From NCBI GenBank assembly GCA_015039365.1, contig WION01000292.1:1-64000 (forward strand): 64,000 nt of DNA, given 5' to 3'. The DNA comes from Amanita rubescens (Eukaryota; Basidiomycota; Agaricomycetes; Agaricales; Amanitaceae). Shown here one piece after another: positions 47,990 through 60,594 of the stretch. Below the pieces are notes generated by a model. The model saw only the letters and a program-made list of their open reading frames with translations. It was not told the origin of the DNA and did not search any database. Numbering within the stretch: position 1 is the first letter of the stretch; every line of letters starts with the position of its first letter. The translations under genes and the position numbers were made by a program.

Positions 47990-48790
47990 TACCAAAGAAT
48001 ACTTGACATGGACTAAGTATAGAAGCTACCGCCGTAAAATACGCATACGTGATCGCTTATTATATAGTACAGGATATGATGAGCTAATATGATTCGAGTG
48101 AACAAAATTTGAAGGCGAGTCCGTCGGCATTGTCGTTGTCACTGGTGGTAACCAGCCATCGATCATCAGTAGCGATGTAGTGGTTTTCGCCATTCAGACT
48201 CGACGCGTTGCTTGATGATCAAGATCAACTGGAGCTGTCACGTCGTTCCGTTGATATCGACGACGCGGACGGCTCGTTGAGGCTACCATAGGGGTGCGGG
48301 AGGGCGCGAGAGGGCGCAGGAGGGTGCGGCGGGGTGCAGTTGAGTGGTGGTGGGTCCAGGGTCAGCGACGTTAAAATATGGGTTTCACGTAGCTTACCAC
48401 AGTGGGGCGGAAACGCGAACATTCAAAGTTCCACTGCACAGATCTGAGCTGGGCTGGTTGTACTGGGCCAAATCGGGCGTTTGATCCCTGGCAGGGTTGG
48501 CAAGTCCGCTGCAGGGCCCCGGGACTGTTTGATCCGCAAAGATGAACCAAATGGCATGAGCGGGAAAAACCTCCGTAGCCTAATTCGCCCAGGACCAGGT
48601 TGCGGGAGCGCCATCGGCGGCCTGCGACGAGGCCACTGTTGCGCCCTCAAGTTCGAAAGTTCGGATCTGTGCCTCATCAGCACTTGGTTTTCGTACTCAG
48701 AACTGGAAATGCATCAACATGCGCATAAAACGACACAATCCGTTCAGGTAACCGACCTCAATTATACCCAACATTCATGCATCCATCTGA
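47990..48790. repeat. Mosaic of three rearranged repeat blocks
   Basis: In order: 47990-48100 is the inverse of 26392-26495; 48113-48632 is the inverse of 42660-43012 with an extra 166 bp at 48293-48458; 48633-48788 is a direct copy of 26503-26685. The blocks abut with no spacer, so the segment was assembled by successive rearrangements. Confidence 0.8.
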
Positions 48791-49420
48791 TAGTTCACAA
48801 CTTTGCTACGTCACGTTTACGCATATGTATGTCAGGTTTCACAATAGTGATGAAGCGGGACGCACTTAGGGTTCCCGGGGTTGATTGCGTTTCTGGATCT
48901 GTTTGAGATTCACGCCCGAGCGCCGGTCAAGCAGCACGTCCTGTAGCCTGAGAGTCAAGGGTTTGGCGGTACTGCTGTGACAGTACAAGGCCGTGAGGGA
49001 GCGGTGGGTGAGTCAAAAAATGTGGCCGTGGGTCTTGCGAAATTGGCCCTCCGGAGATTCGTGCTGCTGTCGGACGAGGACACGTACGTCATTCAAACCT
49101 ACAGACACTCAGTCATAGAAAACAATTCTAGGCACGTACCCCGCGGATCGTACATAGCGCCGTATCAGGGGCGTGTTTGGCGTCCCGCCGTTCGGTAGCC
49201 CACAGACTGCATTATAATTAGTAATCATTAATCAAGGTCCAAGTTGTGGTCGATTATTATATTTTTTGAAAAATTATTTGTTCAAAATAAATTCTTTGTC
49301 GTCGCTCTCATCCACATCCCATGATCCTGACTATTAGTACTTATTAATCTCCTCGTGGCTATGCGAACCGCTGGTCGTTCATAAAGCACAAAACTCCGAG
49401 AAGCACCCAAGACGCACCTC

Positions 49421-49844
49421 TCAGGCACCTCTCAACATCAACAGGCAGTCCACGACTATCTTCGTATTCGCGACAAACGTATCGTATGCATCTTCCACTC
49501 CAACTACCTCAACAACCTGTTCTTCATCACCGTCCCTGTCCAAAGTTCCAATTTTCACCGCCAGTTGAAACTTGTCAAACGGCGAACTGGAGCTGAGCTT
49601 GTCTTGTAACGACCCGTTTCAGCACACTGCAGCCACCCAGTCGTCGAAAATCGTACTCACCACTGCTGTTTTCACTACGCTCGGCCGCAGGCATCGTTTG
49701 CATCGCAGCGGACTCGGATGAAGAGAGCGTTTTCAGGTTGAGTTGCGTTGCGACCAGCGGCGTTGGGTCTAACCTAGAGTTTGCTGCGCGTGTGCATGTT
49801 TCGGGCTTCTGAATCTTGCCACCTTGGCGACTGGTGGCGCCGCA
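49421..49844 (-). CDS. Hypothetical protein, 3' exons only
   Basis: Two exons are clear: the last, 49421-49602, and one ending at 49661, joined by a GTGAGT...TTACAAG intron. The last exon reads SPFDKFQLAVKIGTLDRDGD, then EQVVEVVGVEDAYDTFVAN and VVDCLLMLRGA before the stop. The upstream exon holds TPLVATQLNLKTLSSSESAA. The frame is open up to about 49844 but I could not fix the first exon or start, so the 5' end is provisional. The conserved-looking acidic C-terminus suggests a real gene; family not recognised. Transcribed in the same direction as Prp6, 780 bp downstream of it. Confidence 0.5.
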
Positions 49845-50203
49845 TTACTCATAGTGGGCGTGATGCATGATGGGCCGCACTATCCGCGACGGAAACTTTT
49901 TGACTGCCTTTTTTCTCATACGGAACTTTGAATCGCCGTCTGGCGCATGGTTGAGACGTCAGTAAAAGCAATCGGTCATGTTCGTGTACGGGATAGGTCA
50001 GACGTGCATAACGAGGGTAGAGTGGGCTGGTGATCAGGTTCCTGGAATCAGGGAGGGTTGGGTGTTGTACTTTCAGTACCCTGTGTTCCCCTGTCAACGC
50101 TGAGAACGTCTAACTTTCCGCAGCTGACATGTCGACATTCGAATAATGAAACATCTATATCACCATGGAAGATACTTGTATACATATACACCACCACAAC
50201 ATA

Positions 50204-53200
50204 TTATGACAACGCAGGAGCAACAATTTCCATCACCTCCTTGGTATTCTTTCCCGCGTTTTTTGGATCCTTCGCAACAGCCTGCCACACATGCCCATGT
50301 CTCGGCGCGGCAGCGGTGCACTTGTCAATCACCTCTTGCTGATGTTCCTATTCACAACTGTCATCAAAACCCATCCATCACATAAAAAACACCCACCTTT
50401 GTCCCCTGTTCCTTCTCAAACCTATACCACCACGCCCAAATATCCCCCGAATCCAACTCATCCGCACCCGCCGCCTTGGCAGCCCGATCAAACCACTCGC
50501 GCGCCTTTTCAATTTTGCGTTCTTGCCAAAACAGCCGGGCAACGGTACATATCACGAGTGGGTGTTTACCCGACTTGGTCATGGCATCTGTCGCGCGCGC
50601 TTTACGCGTTGGACGGGGCTCGCTCCATACGAGCATGGACCATAAAAGTCCCGAGGCAGGACAGGCCTGGATTGCGCGTGATAGGACAGATTTGGCTTGA
50701 ATGGCGCCGCTAGAGCGTTCTTCGACTCTGACGGCCTCCGCCCAAAGCTCGTCGTTGTTCGGCATGATCAACCGAGCCTTGTCGAGTAGCGCACGTGCTT
50801 TGATGCTCTTGTTGTCCGCTTCCTCTAGCCTGCTGGCAAGGATCCACAATACGGGCTCGTTTGAACAGGATTTAAGTCCTGCTGCATATGCGGCGCGGGC
50901 TTGAGGATAGTTTTGCTTGCTTTGGTGGATTTGGCCTTGGATCATGTACAGTTTGGCGAATTTAGGGAATTTGGTGATGGCCTCTTCGAGTGTTGAGAGT
51001 GCTGTGTCGAGCTGCCCTTGTTGTCTTTCGAAGACAACCGCTTTCATCCAAATCTGTATGGGGGAGGTTGGCATTTGTTGATTGAGTCGTAATAATAAAC
51101 TTACCCTTGGTGTACCTGCTACCATTCGTGCACGTGTAAGCAACGCGCGGGCAACTACGAATTGTCCGTTTTCTGCTTCTAGTTTGACGGCAGCTAGCCA
51201 GATAGCTTCGCTCTCCGGATTGGCAAGGAAAGCCTTCTCGAGGACCTCACGGGCGGCTGGAACGTCGCCATCTTCCCATTTCTTCTTGGCCCACATCAAC
51301 CATAGCACCTCTGCTTGTGGGCAATGCTCAACAGCGCGCTGCAATAGCGCCTCCCGAGATTCACTATATGCTGCATCAGCATCATATAACAAACGATCAA
51401 AGACAAAGACAACGCACCCAGTACCGTGACTTTGCTCCAGATAAGCCGCCCTCTCCCACAACTTGACGCGATTTGGAAACACCTTGAGAGCATACGCCAA
51501 AACAGCGCGGGCAGTCGCAATCCGTCCTTTTCCTTCCATCGCCTCTACCTCACCCGCCCAAGTCGTGTACCGGTCTTCCTCTTCCACCTCCATCGCGACC
51601 GTCGCCTTCACGATCGCCTCACATGTCCTCGGCTTGCCACCCTCGTCACACCTTTCCGCTTCCTGCAACCACTGTTCACGGGTAAACAATACTCCATGCT
51701 TTCGTAACTCCCGCACACCCATCTCAATCGTCTTGTCGACGATCTCCATCGATTTGGGTTCCTTGCCCTCAGCGGCCTCGTCGATCGCTTCTTGTTCGAG
51801 CAATTGTGCAGCTGCTATCCATATCTCGTGCGAGGTGGGGATAGACTTTCGCGCCTTGTTGAGTACGGCTTTAGCGTGCTGCGAGTTGCCCAACCGGGCC
51901 AATGCCAGCCATAGCTCGACCGAATGTGGAATCAACTCGACTGCACGAGTGAGTAGGACGCGGGCGTCCACTTGATTTGTTTCAAGGTTGACGAGTACTT
52001 TCCATAGCCGTGCCGAGTTGGGGATGACTTCGAGTGCTTTGCGGAGGACGCGTTTTTTGGCCTCAACGTCATGCTCGAGGTTGGCAGCTTGAAGCCAGAT
52101 TTTGATGCTTTGTCCCACGTGTTGTACGGCTCGGGCCAGGATGACTTTGGTATCGCTGTCATTCTGGAGAGAACAAGTTAGGTTACGTTCGACCAAGATG
52201 GGTGGGTTACGTACATGTAGACGGGATGCTTCGAGCCAGACGTCCTCACTCTTTGGACACTCTTCACAGCCCTTCATGATAATCTTTCGAGCGGCAACCA
52301 TACGCCCAGCGTGTTCCTCGACTCGGGCTGCTGCAATCCATCCAGGAGCGTGTTTTGGATTGGACTTGGTGAGCGAGTCAAAGAGCATGCGAGCTCGCTT
52401 GATGTCGCCAATCTCAGCTTCGCTCTTGAGGACGACGCTATTGAGATCGGTAAGGTAGTCCTTGGGATTGATGGATGTTGACAAACCAGACGCCGAACTT
52501 GACGCCTGGTCGAGTTTCAAGGATAAAACCTTGTCACGAGCGGTGCCCAGTTCGACAAAGTCGGTCGTTGTCTCGCCCACGGTCGTCGCAGTCCCATCCA
52601 GCTGTTGTTCCGCGCTCAAATGTGTTTCGTAGCCAATTTTATCCCGGTCGCCGACAATAACGCTGTCGGGGACGACAAAAAACCTTGTTTCTCGGGTTTT
52701 GCGCTTTTTGGTGAGGTTACCCACCTCGGGGAGGTTCTCCCATTCTTCGTCAGTCACGGAAGACAAACCACGCTTGAGGTCGGCAAACTGGTGTTGAATT
52801 TTTGGTCGCTCAGAACGGAGTTTGGTGGCTTCTGCGGCTTCGCGTGCTTCCCTGGATCGCGGTCAGGTGCTGTCAAATCAATGTTGGTAATATATGTGCC
52901 TACCTTCTTGTCTTCCGCCTCCTGTCCATGTTATCGTCCACGAATGCATATATGCGGTCGGCTTCCTCGTCATCTGCTTCATACACCGTTCCCGCAAATA
53001 GACCAGTCTCGTTCTCGGGGTCATGGTATGCATCTGGATCATATTCAGGTTCTTCTCCTCGTCTCATTTGGGCCTCACTGTAAGAGTATATGCGGTGTCA
53101 GATGTTCCAAACTGGCGGGAAAAGTAACTCACGCTACTCACGCGATCACTTCTGCAGACGGTCCCTCTCGAGCAGGACCGATATCTGACCGGGTTGTAAA

Positions 53201-53340
53201 ACCCGAGGCACTGAGATGAATATTAGGTTTGTTGACGCGCATATAGCTGTTACTTACCCTCTACCGAGACCAGCGACGTACGACGCCGGTGCTGGCATCG
53301 AGAGGAAAGCCAGCTTGTTTGATTTGTCTTTTGAGGCCAT
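50204..53340 (-). CDS. prp6: Pre-mRNA splicing factor Prp6 homologue (U4/U6.U5 tri-snRNP), 916 aa
   Basis: Scaffold of HAT/TPR-like helical repeats bridging U5 and U4/U6 in the spliceosome. Eight exons: 53258-53340, 53142-53210, 52913-53077, 52215-52851, 51418-52163, 51105-51363, 50393-51053, 50204-50334 (2751 nt). The PRP1 N-terminal domain is clear: YVAGLGRGASGFTTRSDIGP, YDPDAYHDPENETGLFAGT, YEADDEEADRIYAFVDDNMD. Around 20 helical repeats follow (for example HAPGWIAAARVEEHAGRM, WLEASRLH, ALEVIPNSARLWKVLVNLE, CPQAEVLWLMWAKKKW, WWYRFEKEQGTKVEVIDKC). The C-terminus HGHVWQAVAKDPKN is typical. Length matches fission yeast Prp1 and human PRPF6. Two introns lack stop codons, so retention would not be caught by frame. 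Shares a 129-bp divergent promoter with the WDR48-like gene. Confidence 0.95.
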
Positions 53341-53469
53341 GATGGATGGAGTCAAGGAGCGTGGTGAGCGCTCGTCGCTGCGTTTGTTTGGCTATTGTGC
53401 CGTGTTTGTCTATACTTGGCTATGCTGTGTTTGGCTGTATTTGTGCAGCCCGAGCGTTGCCCGCCCGCC
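53341..53469. promoter_or_regulatory. Bidirectional promoter between Prp6 and WDR48-like genes
   Basis: Only 129 bp separate the two start codons. No TATA element is visible; the stretch is T/G-rich on the plus strand with repeated GTGTTTG/GTATTTG words, so both housekeeping genes probably start from a TATA-less shared region. Confidence 0.55.
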
Positions 53470-56400
53470 ATGACGGTCAGCAGAAAACGGGTGTCGTACG
53501 TCATTCCACCTCCAGCGGCGCCGGTTCCCCGCCTGAGGCTGCCCCATAATCCAATGACGCGTATGGGCCGGTCCGCACCTCTCCTCATCCGCGACGACGA
53601 CGGCCCGGACGACGTGTTCGACCCAGAACAGGACGCTGGACGACATCCACGCCATCGTCTCGGCGTCGCTTCGCTCGCCCTGGACACTTGTACCATCGTC
53701 GAAGGACGCGAGGCGCCAGAGGGGATCCTCTATTCCGGTGGGAGAGACGGACAGCTGATATCCTGGGACCTCGGCCTGCCCATGAAGAAGAGGGCGCCCG
53801 AGGGTCCATTTAGGCGCGGAAGATGGGAGGTCATGACCGGCTGGGAGGACGAGTTCGAGGACGATGATAACGATGGCAACGAGCGCGTAACGAGCGACGG
53901 CGATGTGATTGGTGACGTCCCAATGAGTTCTGCAAAGGTCAGGCGAAGACACATGCTCAGCCAACTAAACGTTCTTCCGTACGAGGGACAGTGGGAAACG
54001 GATCTACAGTCATTTAAACCCGAAACGGCGAGTCTCTTTCCCGTTTAGTTGCTATAGCAAAATTGACGCTCAAAATGTGTTATAGCCAAGTTCATTTCGT
54101 CAATGTGCTCAAATACACGACGACTGGGTGAATGACATCCTCCTCTGCAACTATAACCAGACAGGCACGTATAATCTCGTGACGCGTGGTCAGCCCGGCT
54201 GACGGATTTCCTCACAGTCGTCTCTGCTTCCTCCGATGGGACTATAAAAGCTTGGAATCCACACTTACTTCCATCCTCAGAGCCCAACGTTGTCGGTATA
54301 CATGGAGACTACGTTCGCTGCTTAACCCACAGGTGCGCTGTTGGACGTGTTTCCCTTTCAATACCACCTGACACCTTTTCTCTCTGCAGTCGCGAACAAC
54401 GCTGGATCGCATCTGGATCCTTCGACCGTACCATCAAACTCTGGGACCTCAATGGCTCAAGTAAATCCGAACCGCTCGCCAACCTCGTTTTACCCGACGC
54501 TACAGCCTCCACCAAATCATCCATCTACACTCTCGCAACGGATCCATTCGGGCATACCATCGCTTCGGGATCACCCGAACGTGTTGTCCGACTATGGGAC
54601 CCCAGAACCGGCAAACGTGCTGGCAAACTCGTCGGACATACTGACAATATCCGTGCTATTCTTATCTCAGATGATGCTCGCTACGTAAGCCATCTTGCTT
54701 TGAATCTGATCTTGCTCTCGAGCTCTGACGTTGCATAAGCTTTTAACCGGTTCTGCAGACGGTGAGTTCACCAGATCTCTATTAACCGGCCTCGGTTCTC
54801 ATGTCCAAAAGCGTCTATCAAGCTTTGGTCCCTGGCCTCTCAACGTTGCCTGCATACATTCACACACCACGCCGATTCAGTATGGGCGCTTCACTCCACC
54901 CATCCCTCTCTCGAAACATTTTATTCCGGCGACAAATCCGGACTGGTATGCAAAACCGACGTAGAAGGTTGCGCAGACGTGTCAGAAGGCGAATGCATCC
55001 TGCTGTGCAACGAGTTAGGCGAGACCGCTTCCGCGGGGATTAACAAGATCCTTTCAATGGACGACAACCTCCTGTGGACCGCTTCGGGCGTTTCCAGCAT
55101 CAGCCGATGGCGTGTGCCACCACGGAGATCGGTCCGAGCTGCCGCCGTCTTACAACCGCAACACCAACTACAATACAACCACCACCAACGCTATGACGAC
55201 AATTTGAATTCAAACTCCAAGGACGCTAATGTAGACCCCTTCCTTTATCACCCACCTACCGTCTCTCCTCCCCGCTACTCCCACGTACTGAATGGAAGCC
55301 CTGAATTTCCACCTTCGCAATCCAGCACACGACCCTCTACGGCTACGGCTCCCGCAGCTGGCGAACCCACGCCTCAGCCGGTTTTCCGGAACGTTAGCTC
55401 TGACATGATGGATGACTACGATCAGGACACGTCCACCACGCGATTCGGCATTCCGTTCGACAGTCTCATCCGGCTCTCCTCCCCTAACGATCCATTCCCT
55501 TACCGCCGCCCTAGGGGACGTGCGGGAAACACATATGCCGATGCTGACGTTGCGACGCTCTATTCAGCAACTTCATTCTTGTCCATTCCGAGAGGGCTTA
55601 CAAATGTCAGGGTTGCCAGTGACCCTCCCACTGCCGACGGCATATTCCAGCAACGCCAACACCCGCAATCCGGATCTCCGTTACCTCCTCCCCACCCCCA
55701 AACTCTTCACCCCAATCTCCACCCTTCCCCGCGGAGCATCCACCACCACCTGTCCAGCCCTTCACTCGCCCAAACCCAAAACCACCCCGACTCGGAATCC
55801 CACCCGCATCCCCATTCCCACTTGTACCACGGACACACCATTTCTCACTCAAACACCTACCCACCAACCCATCCTCCACACTCACGGTCCAACTCTCCCC
55901 ACCCCAACTCCACCACACTCACTCACTCTCGCTCGCTCAGCGTACCGCCACCTTCTCACCACCCATCCCACACACAACTCCAATTACCACCACCACCACC
56001 GCCACCGCACATCCTCTCCCCCCAAGCCAACTACGAACTCCGCGAACTCGCTTTAAGCGCAACGCCCCTCTCTTGCTCCCCAGATCATGTCATACCGGGG
56101 GACGCAGGCATCATCCGTGGGCTTCTGTTAAACGATAGGATACATGTGTTGACGGTGGATACCGCAGGGGAAGTTGCGGTTTGGGATATTGTGAGGGGGC
56201 TTTGTTTGGGGAGGTATAGGGAGTCGGAGGTGGCTGCTGCGGTCAGTGGCGTGTGTGGTGGTGGTGGTGGCGGCGGCGGCGATGCTTTACTTGGAGGGGT
56301 TGAAGGGGAGGGGGAGGGAAGCGGTGTCGCTGGGTCGGTTGGGTCTGGTGCCGGGTCGACGAAGGAGGAGGGTACTACTGGTGCGGGTACGAACGAAGGA

Positions 56401-58454
56401 GGGAGGGTGACGTCTGCGATGGGGATGCATATGGTGGGAGAGAGAAGCCCAAGAGAGGTATTGGAGGCTGTGAGGGAGTTGGTTGAAGGGCAGGCTGTCA
56501 TTCCCAAGTGGGCATCGGTGGAGACTAGAGGAGGGGTTTTGGTCGTTCATTTGAGTGAGAGGTGTTTTGAGGTGGAGGTGTATGCGGATGAGCTTGGGTA
56601 CGTGCATGAAAAGGGGTCTACGGAGGAGACGAAATGTGAGTTGGCGTGATGATTTTTGTTTGAGATTGGCGTGGATTAATTTTCTTTGCAGTGAACCTCG
56701 GAAAATGGGTGTTGAGGAACTTGTTCATCGGGTTTATCAAAGAACAACAACGAATCAGAAGGGATTTGTCAAGTTCGCAAGCAACGCCGTCTCCTACCGA
56801 ATCAGTTGGGAGGGGACACGAAGGCGTACTCCACTCGCGAACCAACGTCAATGCGAACGCGCCTTCTTCATCGCCCACGCGGAGCAATCATCGCCGGAAA
56901 TCAAGTTCGCCAGAGATATTTAGGCGTTTCCCGAAAGCGTTCTCGACCAACCCGACATTCAGCAGTAACGTCGTCATCTGTGCGCCAGATATGATACCCA
57001 CGTTACCTCCAACTGTTGCCTTCCCGGCTGATTCGCGGCCAGCGCCTTTATCAGCGCCTCTTATTCCTATACGACCTGACGAACCCATAACCGGGAGCAG
57101 AGGTGTAAGAGCTAGGGCTGAAACAATGGATAGCAGTATCGCCAGTGGACGGAGCGCCTCCGCCGCCGCTTCCGGCGGAGCAGGGTCGAGGTCGAGTACG
57201 GCCGTTCCCGTAACGATAAGTCCGAGTGAATATTTTACGTCGTTAACGCGACGACCGAAGACGCCCAAATATCCTGGTGGTCCCTTTTTCGGAGCAAGCG
57301 GAGGGCAGCAGCAAACCGCCCCGGACGAGCACAGCCATCACCGCGACCACGGTTATGGTCACGCACCTGCAGAGGGATTAAGACCTGTTACGCCTAATGC
57401 GGGTTTAATGGGACGGTTGAAGAGCTTTGGAGGGAAAATTAGTGGGAGACCCGCGAGCGCGGCCGGTTCGACGGGGAATATGATGAAAGTGGGTGGCGGG
57501 AGAAGTGGAGGTGCTTATGTGGCTGCTCCGCCTACTTCATCGTCAACGGCTGGGGCAACAATGACTAAGATGAGCACGACGAGTGACAATCGGAAAAAGT
57601 CGGGTGTGAGTGTCTAGTGTTTTCCTTTACCTTCATTGACTGATGTAACTCGGCAGTCGCAGGATATGACTTCGAGGGACCCTGAGCGGCATGCAATTCA
57701 ACAAATTCTTTCAGGTGCTTTATCCCCACCTTCGTCGAGTGAACTGCCGACGGTAGCGTTCCCCTCGCAAACGCTGGTTCTCGTCTCAGAAGAGGGATCT
57801 CCGAATCATTTGACCCTCTACCGAGGAACAGTGGCAAGTACGAGCCATGATGTGCGATTATTAGAAGACTCGATGCCGTTGTGGCTCTTGTCGTACCTGC
57901 TGCACAATAGGACGCCTCCGATGCCTCAAGTGTCCAAAGTCAGTTTCGTGCTGTTGCCGTGGGTGAGTAAGGACCCAGACGTGGAGACTTTGCCTGAACT
58001 GTTGAACACGTACGTCTCCACATTTCATTTATAAAAAAACAAGGGCATTGATTGTTTTTTTAATCCTGCAGGGCTCAATCGAAATTGACAGCAAGCCGGT
58101 ACCTAAGAGTCCGGAAACTCGTCCTTCACGTAAGGATATCGTGTCTTATTTCATGGAGACACTAAATTCACTCCACTTACCCAGGTCCAAGAAAAACTAG
58201 ACAAGATCAACGCATCGAGGGCAAATTCCCCACCACCGACGTCGACTACCTCTGATTCTGATGAAAAGCAAGATTCTGCTGGCAAGCAGAAACTACGCGC
58301 GGAAGACATGTATGAAATACTGTGTAACGACATCTTGCTCCCACTGGATATGACCCTCGCTGCCGTACGGCAGTACGTGTGGAAGAGCGCCGCAGAACTC
58401 AAGATGCATTATAGACTAAAAATAGGCAAGAAAAGACATCGCTTAAGCAATTAG
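53470..58454 (+). CDS. WDR48/UAF1-like WD40 protein with SUMO-like C-terminus, 1309 aa
   Basis: Homologue of human WDR48/UAF1 and fission yeast Bun107, which bind and activate USP1/USP12-type deubiquitinases. Ten exons: 53470-54042, 54086-54164, 54218-54332, 54390-54684, 54740-54761, 54812-56635, 56692-57605, 57657-58009, 58072-58129, 58185-58454 (3930 nt). WD40 blades: [74 protein letters not shown]. Then come [18 protein letters not shown], a His/Pro/Ser-rich linker of about 200 residues, the WDR48 C-terminal region ([39 protein letters not shown]) and a SUMO-like tail ([11 protein letters not shown]..., [19 protein letters not shown]). About twice the size of the human protein because of two long low-complexity linkers. 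Exon 5 is 22 nt, and intron 2 looks GC-AG. Confidence 0.9.
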
Positions 58455-58978
58455 ACTTCTCTGAGTACCATAAACTTATTGTGCAATGTCCTTCCCTAGC
58501 CTTCCCTTTGCTCTTAACGCCATGTCTATTTATATGCAGTCTCGTAATTGCATTCACGTGTCTATGATGTCATCAGCACGGCTGCAAAACCTGTTACTTA
58601 GCTTCCGTCAAGTTTCAACGAGAGCATCGCACGTTTCTCACAATCTGACATGTCACATATCCCCCTATATGTACACCTGCCCGCTGATAAAGATGACATT
58701 GATGATATATTCGCACAGATTCGCACGCGATAATGCAGGCCGTGTACTGAGACTCTTCGTCCTCCTCGATGCCGACTGATAGCCGACCCCTAGTCATGCT
58801 TAAAATATTTGTACCCTTGATCAGATGGACGCCGACGAGACCGCAGTCTGACATGAAACGAGGGTGCAGTTGTGTTTTTAACGGTCCTGACTCCTGACCA
58901 AGTGCACCAACAGAAAGAGGTCAGCCGCTCCCTTTCTTTCAACTTTCTCTTTCTAAAAACTCTCATTCTTGACGTCTC
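58455..58978. other. Intergenic, no supported gene
   Basis: About 520 bp with the 3' end of the WD40 gene and the promoter of the glycosidase gene; the right end is a pyrimidine-rich tract just before the ATG. No other feature seen. Confidence 0.5.
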
Positions 58979-60594
58979 ATGATGATGGAACTTGCCTGGA
59001 TGCGGTACCGAAATGAAAGCAACGGTCGCGGGAGTGGGAGGCGGAGAAGACTGGCCGTGATTGCATCAGTCCTGACGCTAGCGACAGGAGCTGCGCATGC
59101 CCAAAACTTGACGGACGCTCAGGTAGCGCTGGTCAGCGCAGATCTCGCTTCTGCTGCGACGCTTAGGTGAGTTTCATCATTTGCCGTGATGTGCTGTACC
59201 TTAAAATCTCTGCCGCCGCTCTGTGCTTGTTATGTAGCTGGGAGCTAGGAACGCGAGCGCAAGCCATCCTTTCGCTGAATGCGACAGGGTTCTCAGTTTA
59301 TTCCTCAACGAAACTTCCGCCTCCGACGTCTATCGACGCGTTTGGCCCAGGGAATGTTTCTGGTCTAGCACCGTTCTTTGATATTGCGAGAACGACCGTG
59401 CAAAACCGTAGCGAAGTGAATGGAAATATCACAGGTCCTCAACCATTGATTGACGGCGATGGAAGCGCAGGGGATCCTGCGAGCATTGGGTTTGCGGTAC
59501 TTTTGGCGAATTGGACGGGTCAGGATGCCGGACAGATTGATTATGCCGGTGCTGCAAGAGATCAATTGGAGTATCTACTCTAGGACGTACCCAAAACCCC
59601 AGACGGTGCGATATCACATCGGGTGTCCGAGGTGCAATTATGGTACGTGCTTTGATTTGTTAATCCTATTTTTAGTATTGAGCACGGAACAGGAGTGACT
59701 CTGTGTATATGGTCCCTCCCTTCCTCGCGTACTACGGAGTCATTACGTCGAATATTACACTTCTTCAGCAAGCATACACCCAAATCAAGCTGTATCGCAA
59801 TTACCTGCGTGATCCCAACGCAAATGGGCTCTGGAAACACGTGTTACTCGGATCATCTGGTATTGATGAGGGACATTGGTCGACAGGTAAGAAACGGGAA
59901 GTCCATTTTCAAACTCATAAATGCTCATGCGCGCAACAAGGCAACGGATGGGCAGCAGCTGGCATGCTCCGCGTGCTCGCGACTATTAAAAATTCCAAGT
60001 ATGCCAATTCCATGAAATCGGAGCAGGAAGACCTGGCAAATTGGGCGATCGAAATCCAGAACGCGATGTATTCCAATCTCGTGAGTTTAAATTTAACAGC
60101 CGTGCCTATAACGCCAGCTCAATCTATGACAGGATTCTACGTGTATATTTGCAAACTATGCCGACCAACCAGTGACATCCCCTAATTTCTACGATGCTTC
60201 TTCCACAGCATTACTCGCTAGCACCGTTTATCGGATATCCCTATTATGGTCGTATCACCATAACTTGCCCTTGGCAGAGCGGTGTCGTGGAACACTACTT
60301 TCCTCGTCCGATCCATGGTCATCAGACTCTAGCTTGAACTTCTCTATTGCGCTAGAAAACATGAATCACTTCACGCCCGACGGCTATCTTAGTCCCGTCG
60401 TCGATCCGCATTCGTACGGCTTCCAAGGAAATGTGAGCGCTGAAGGACAGGCGTTCATTATTGAACTCCAATCTGCATGGAGAGATTGGGTCTTGGATGG
60501 TGCAAAAGGCGTGAATGGCGCATCGTCAACTGCTTCGAAGTTCCAGACAGCAACTTGGATAGGGGCAGCTATGGGTATTGGGCTTATTCTTTAA
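58979..60594 (+). pseudogene. Six-hairpin glycosidase (GH105/GH88-like), interrupted by an in-frame stop
   Basis: Exons 58979-59166, 59238-59642, 59693-59886, 59941-60080 and 60133-60594 keep one frame through 463 codons, but codon 59581-59583 is TAG, between DQLEYLL and DVPKTPDGAISHR. Conserved motifs of an unsaturated glycuronyl hydrolase-like alpha/alpha-barrel are otherwise intact: DGAISHR, SDSVYMVPPFLAYYG, DEGHWSTGNGWAAAGMLRVL. The N-terminus has LAVIASVLTLATGAAHA after a basic run, consistent with a signal peptide or anchor. The C-terminus ends ATWIGAAMGIGLIL, like a GPI-attachment signal. Role if active: trimming of cell-wall or pectin-derived oligosaccharides at the surface. The stop means a recent pseudogene, a readthrough gene, or a base-calling error. 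Confidence 0.75.

Noticed and set aside
49200..49380. AT-rich stretch as a possible replication origin
   Set aside because: AT-richness alone is not evidence in a fungal genome; no defining motif is known to me for this group.
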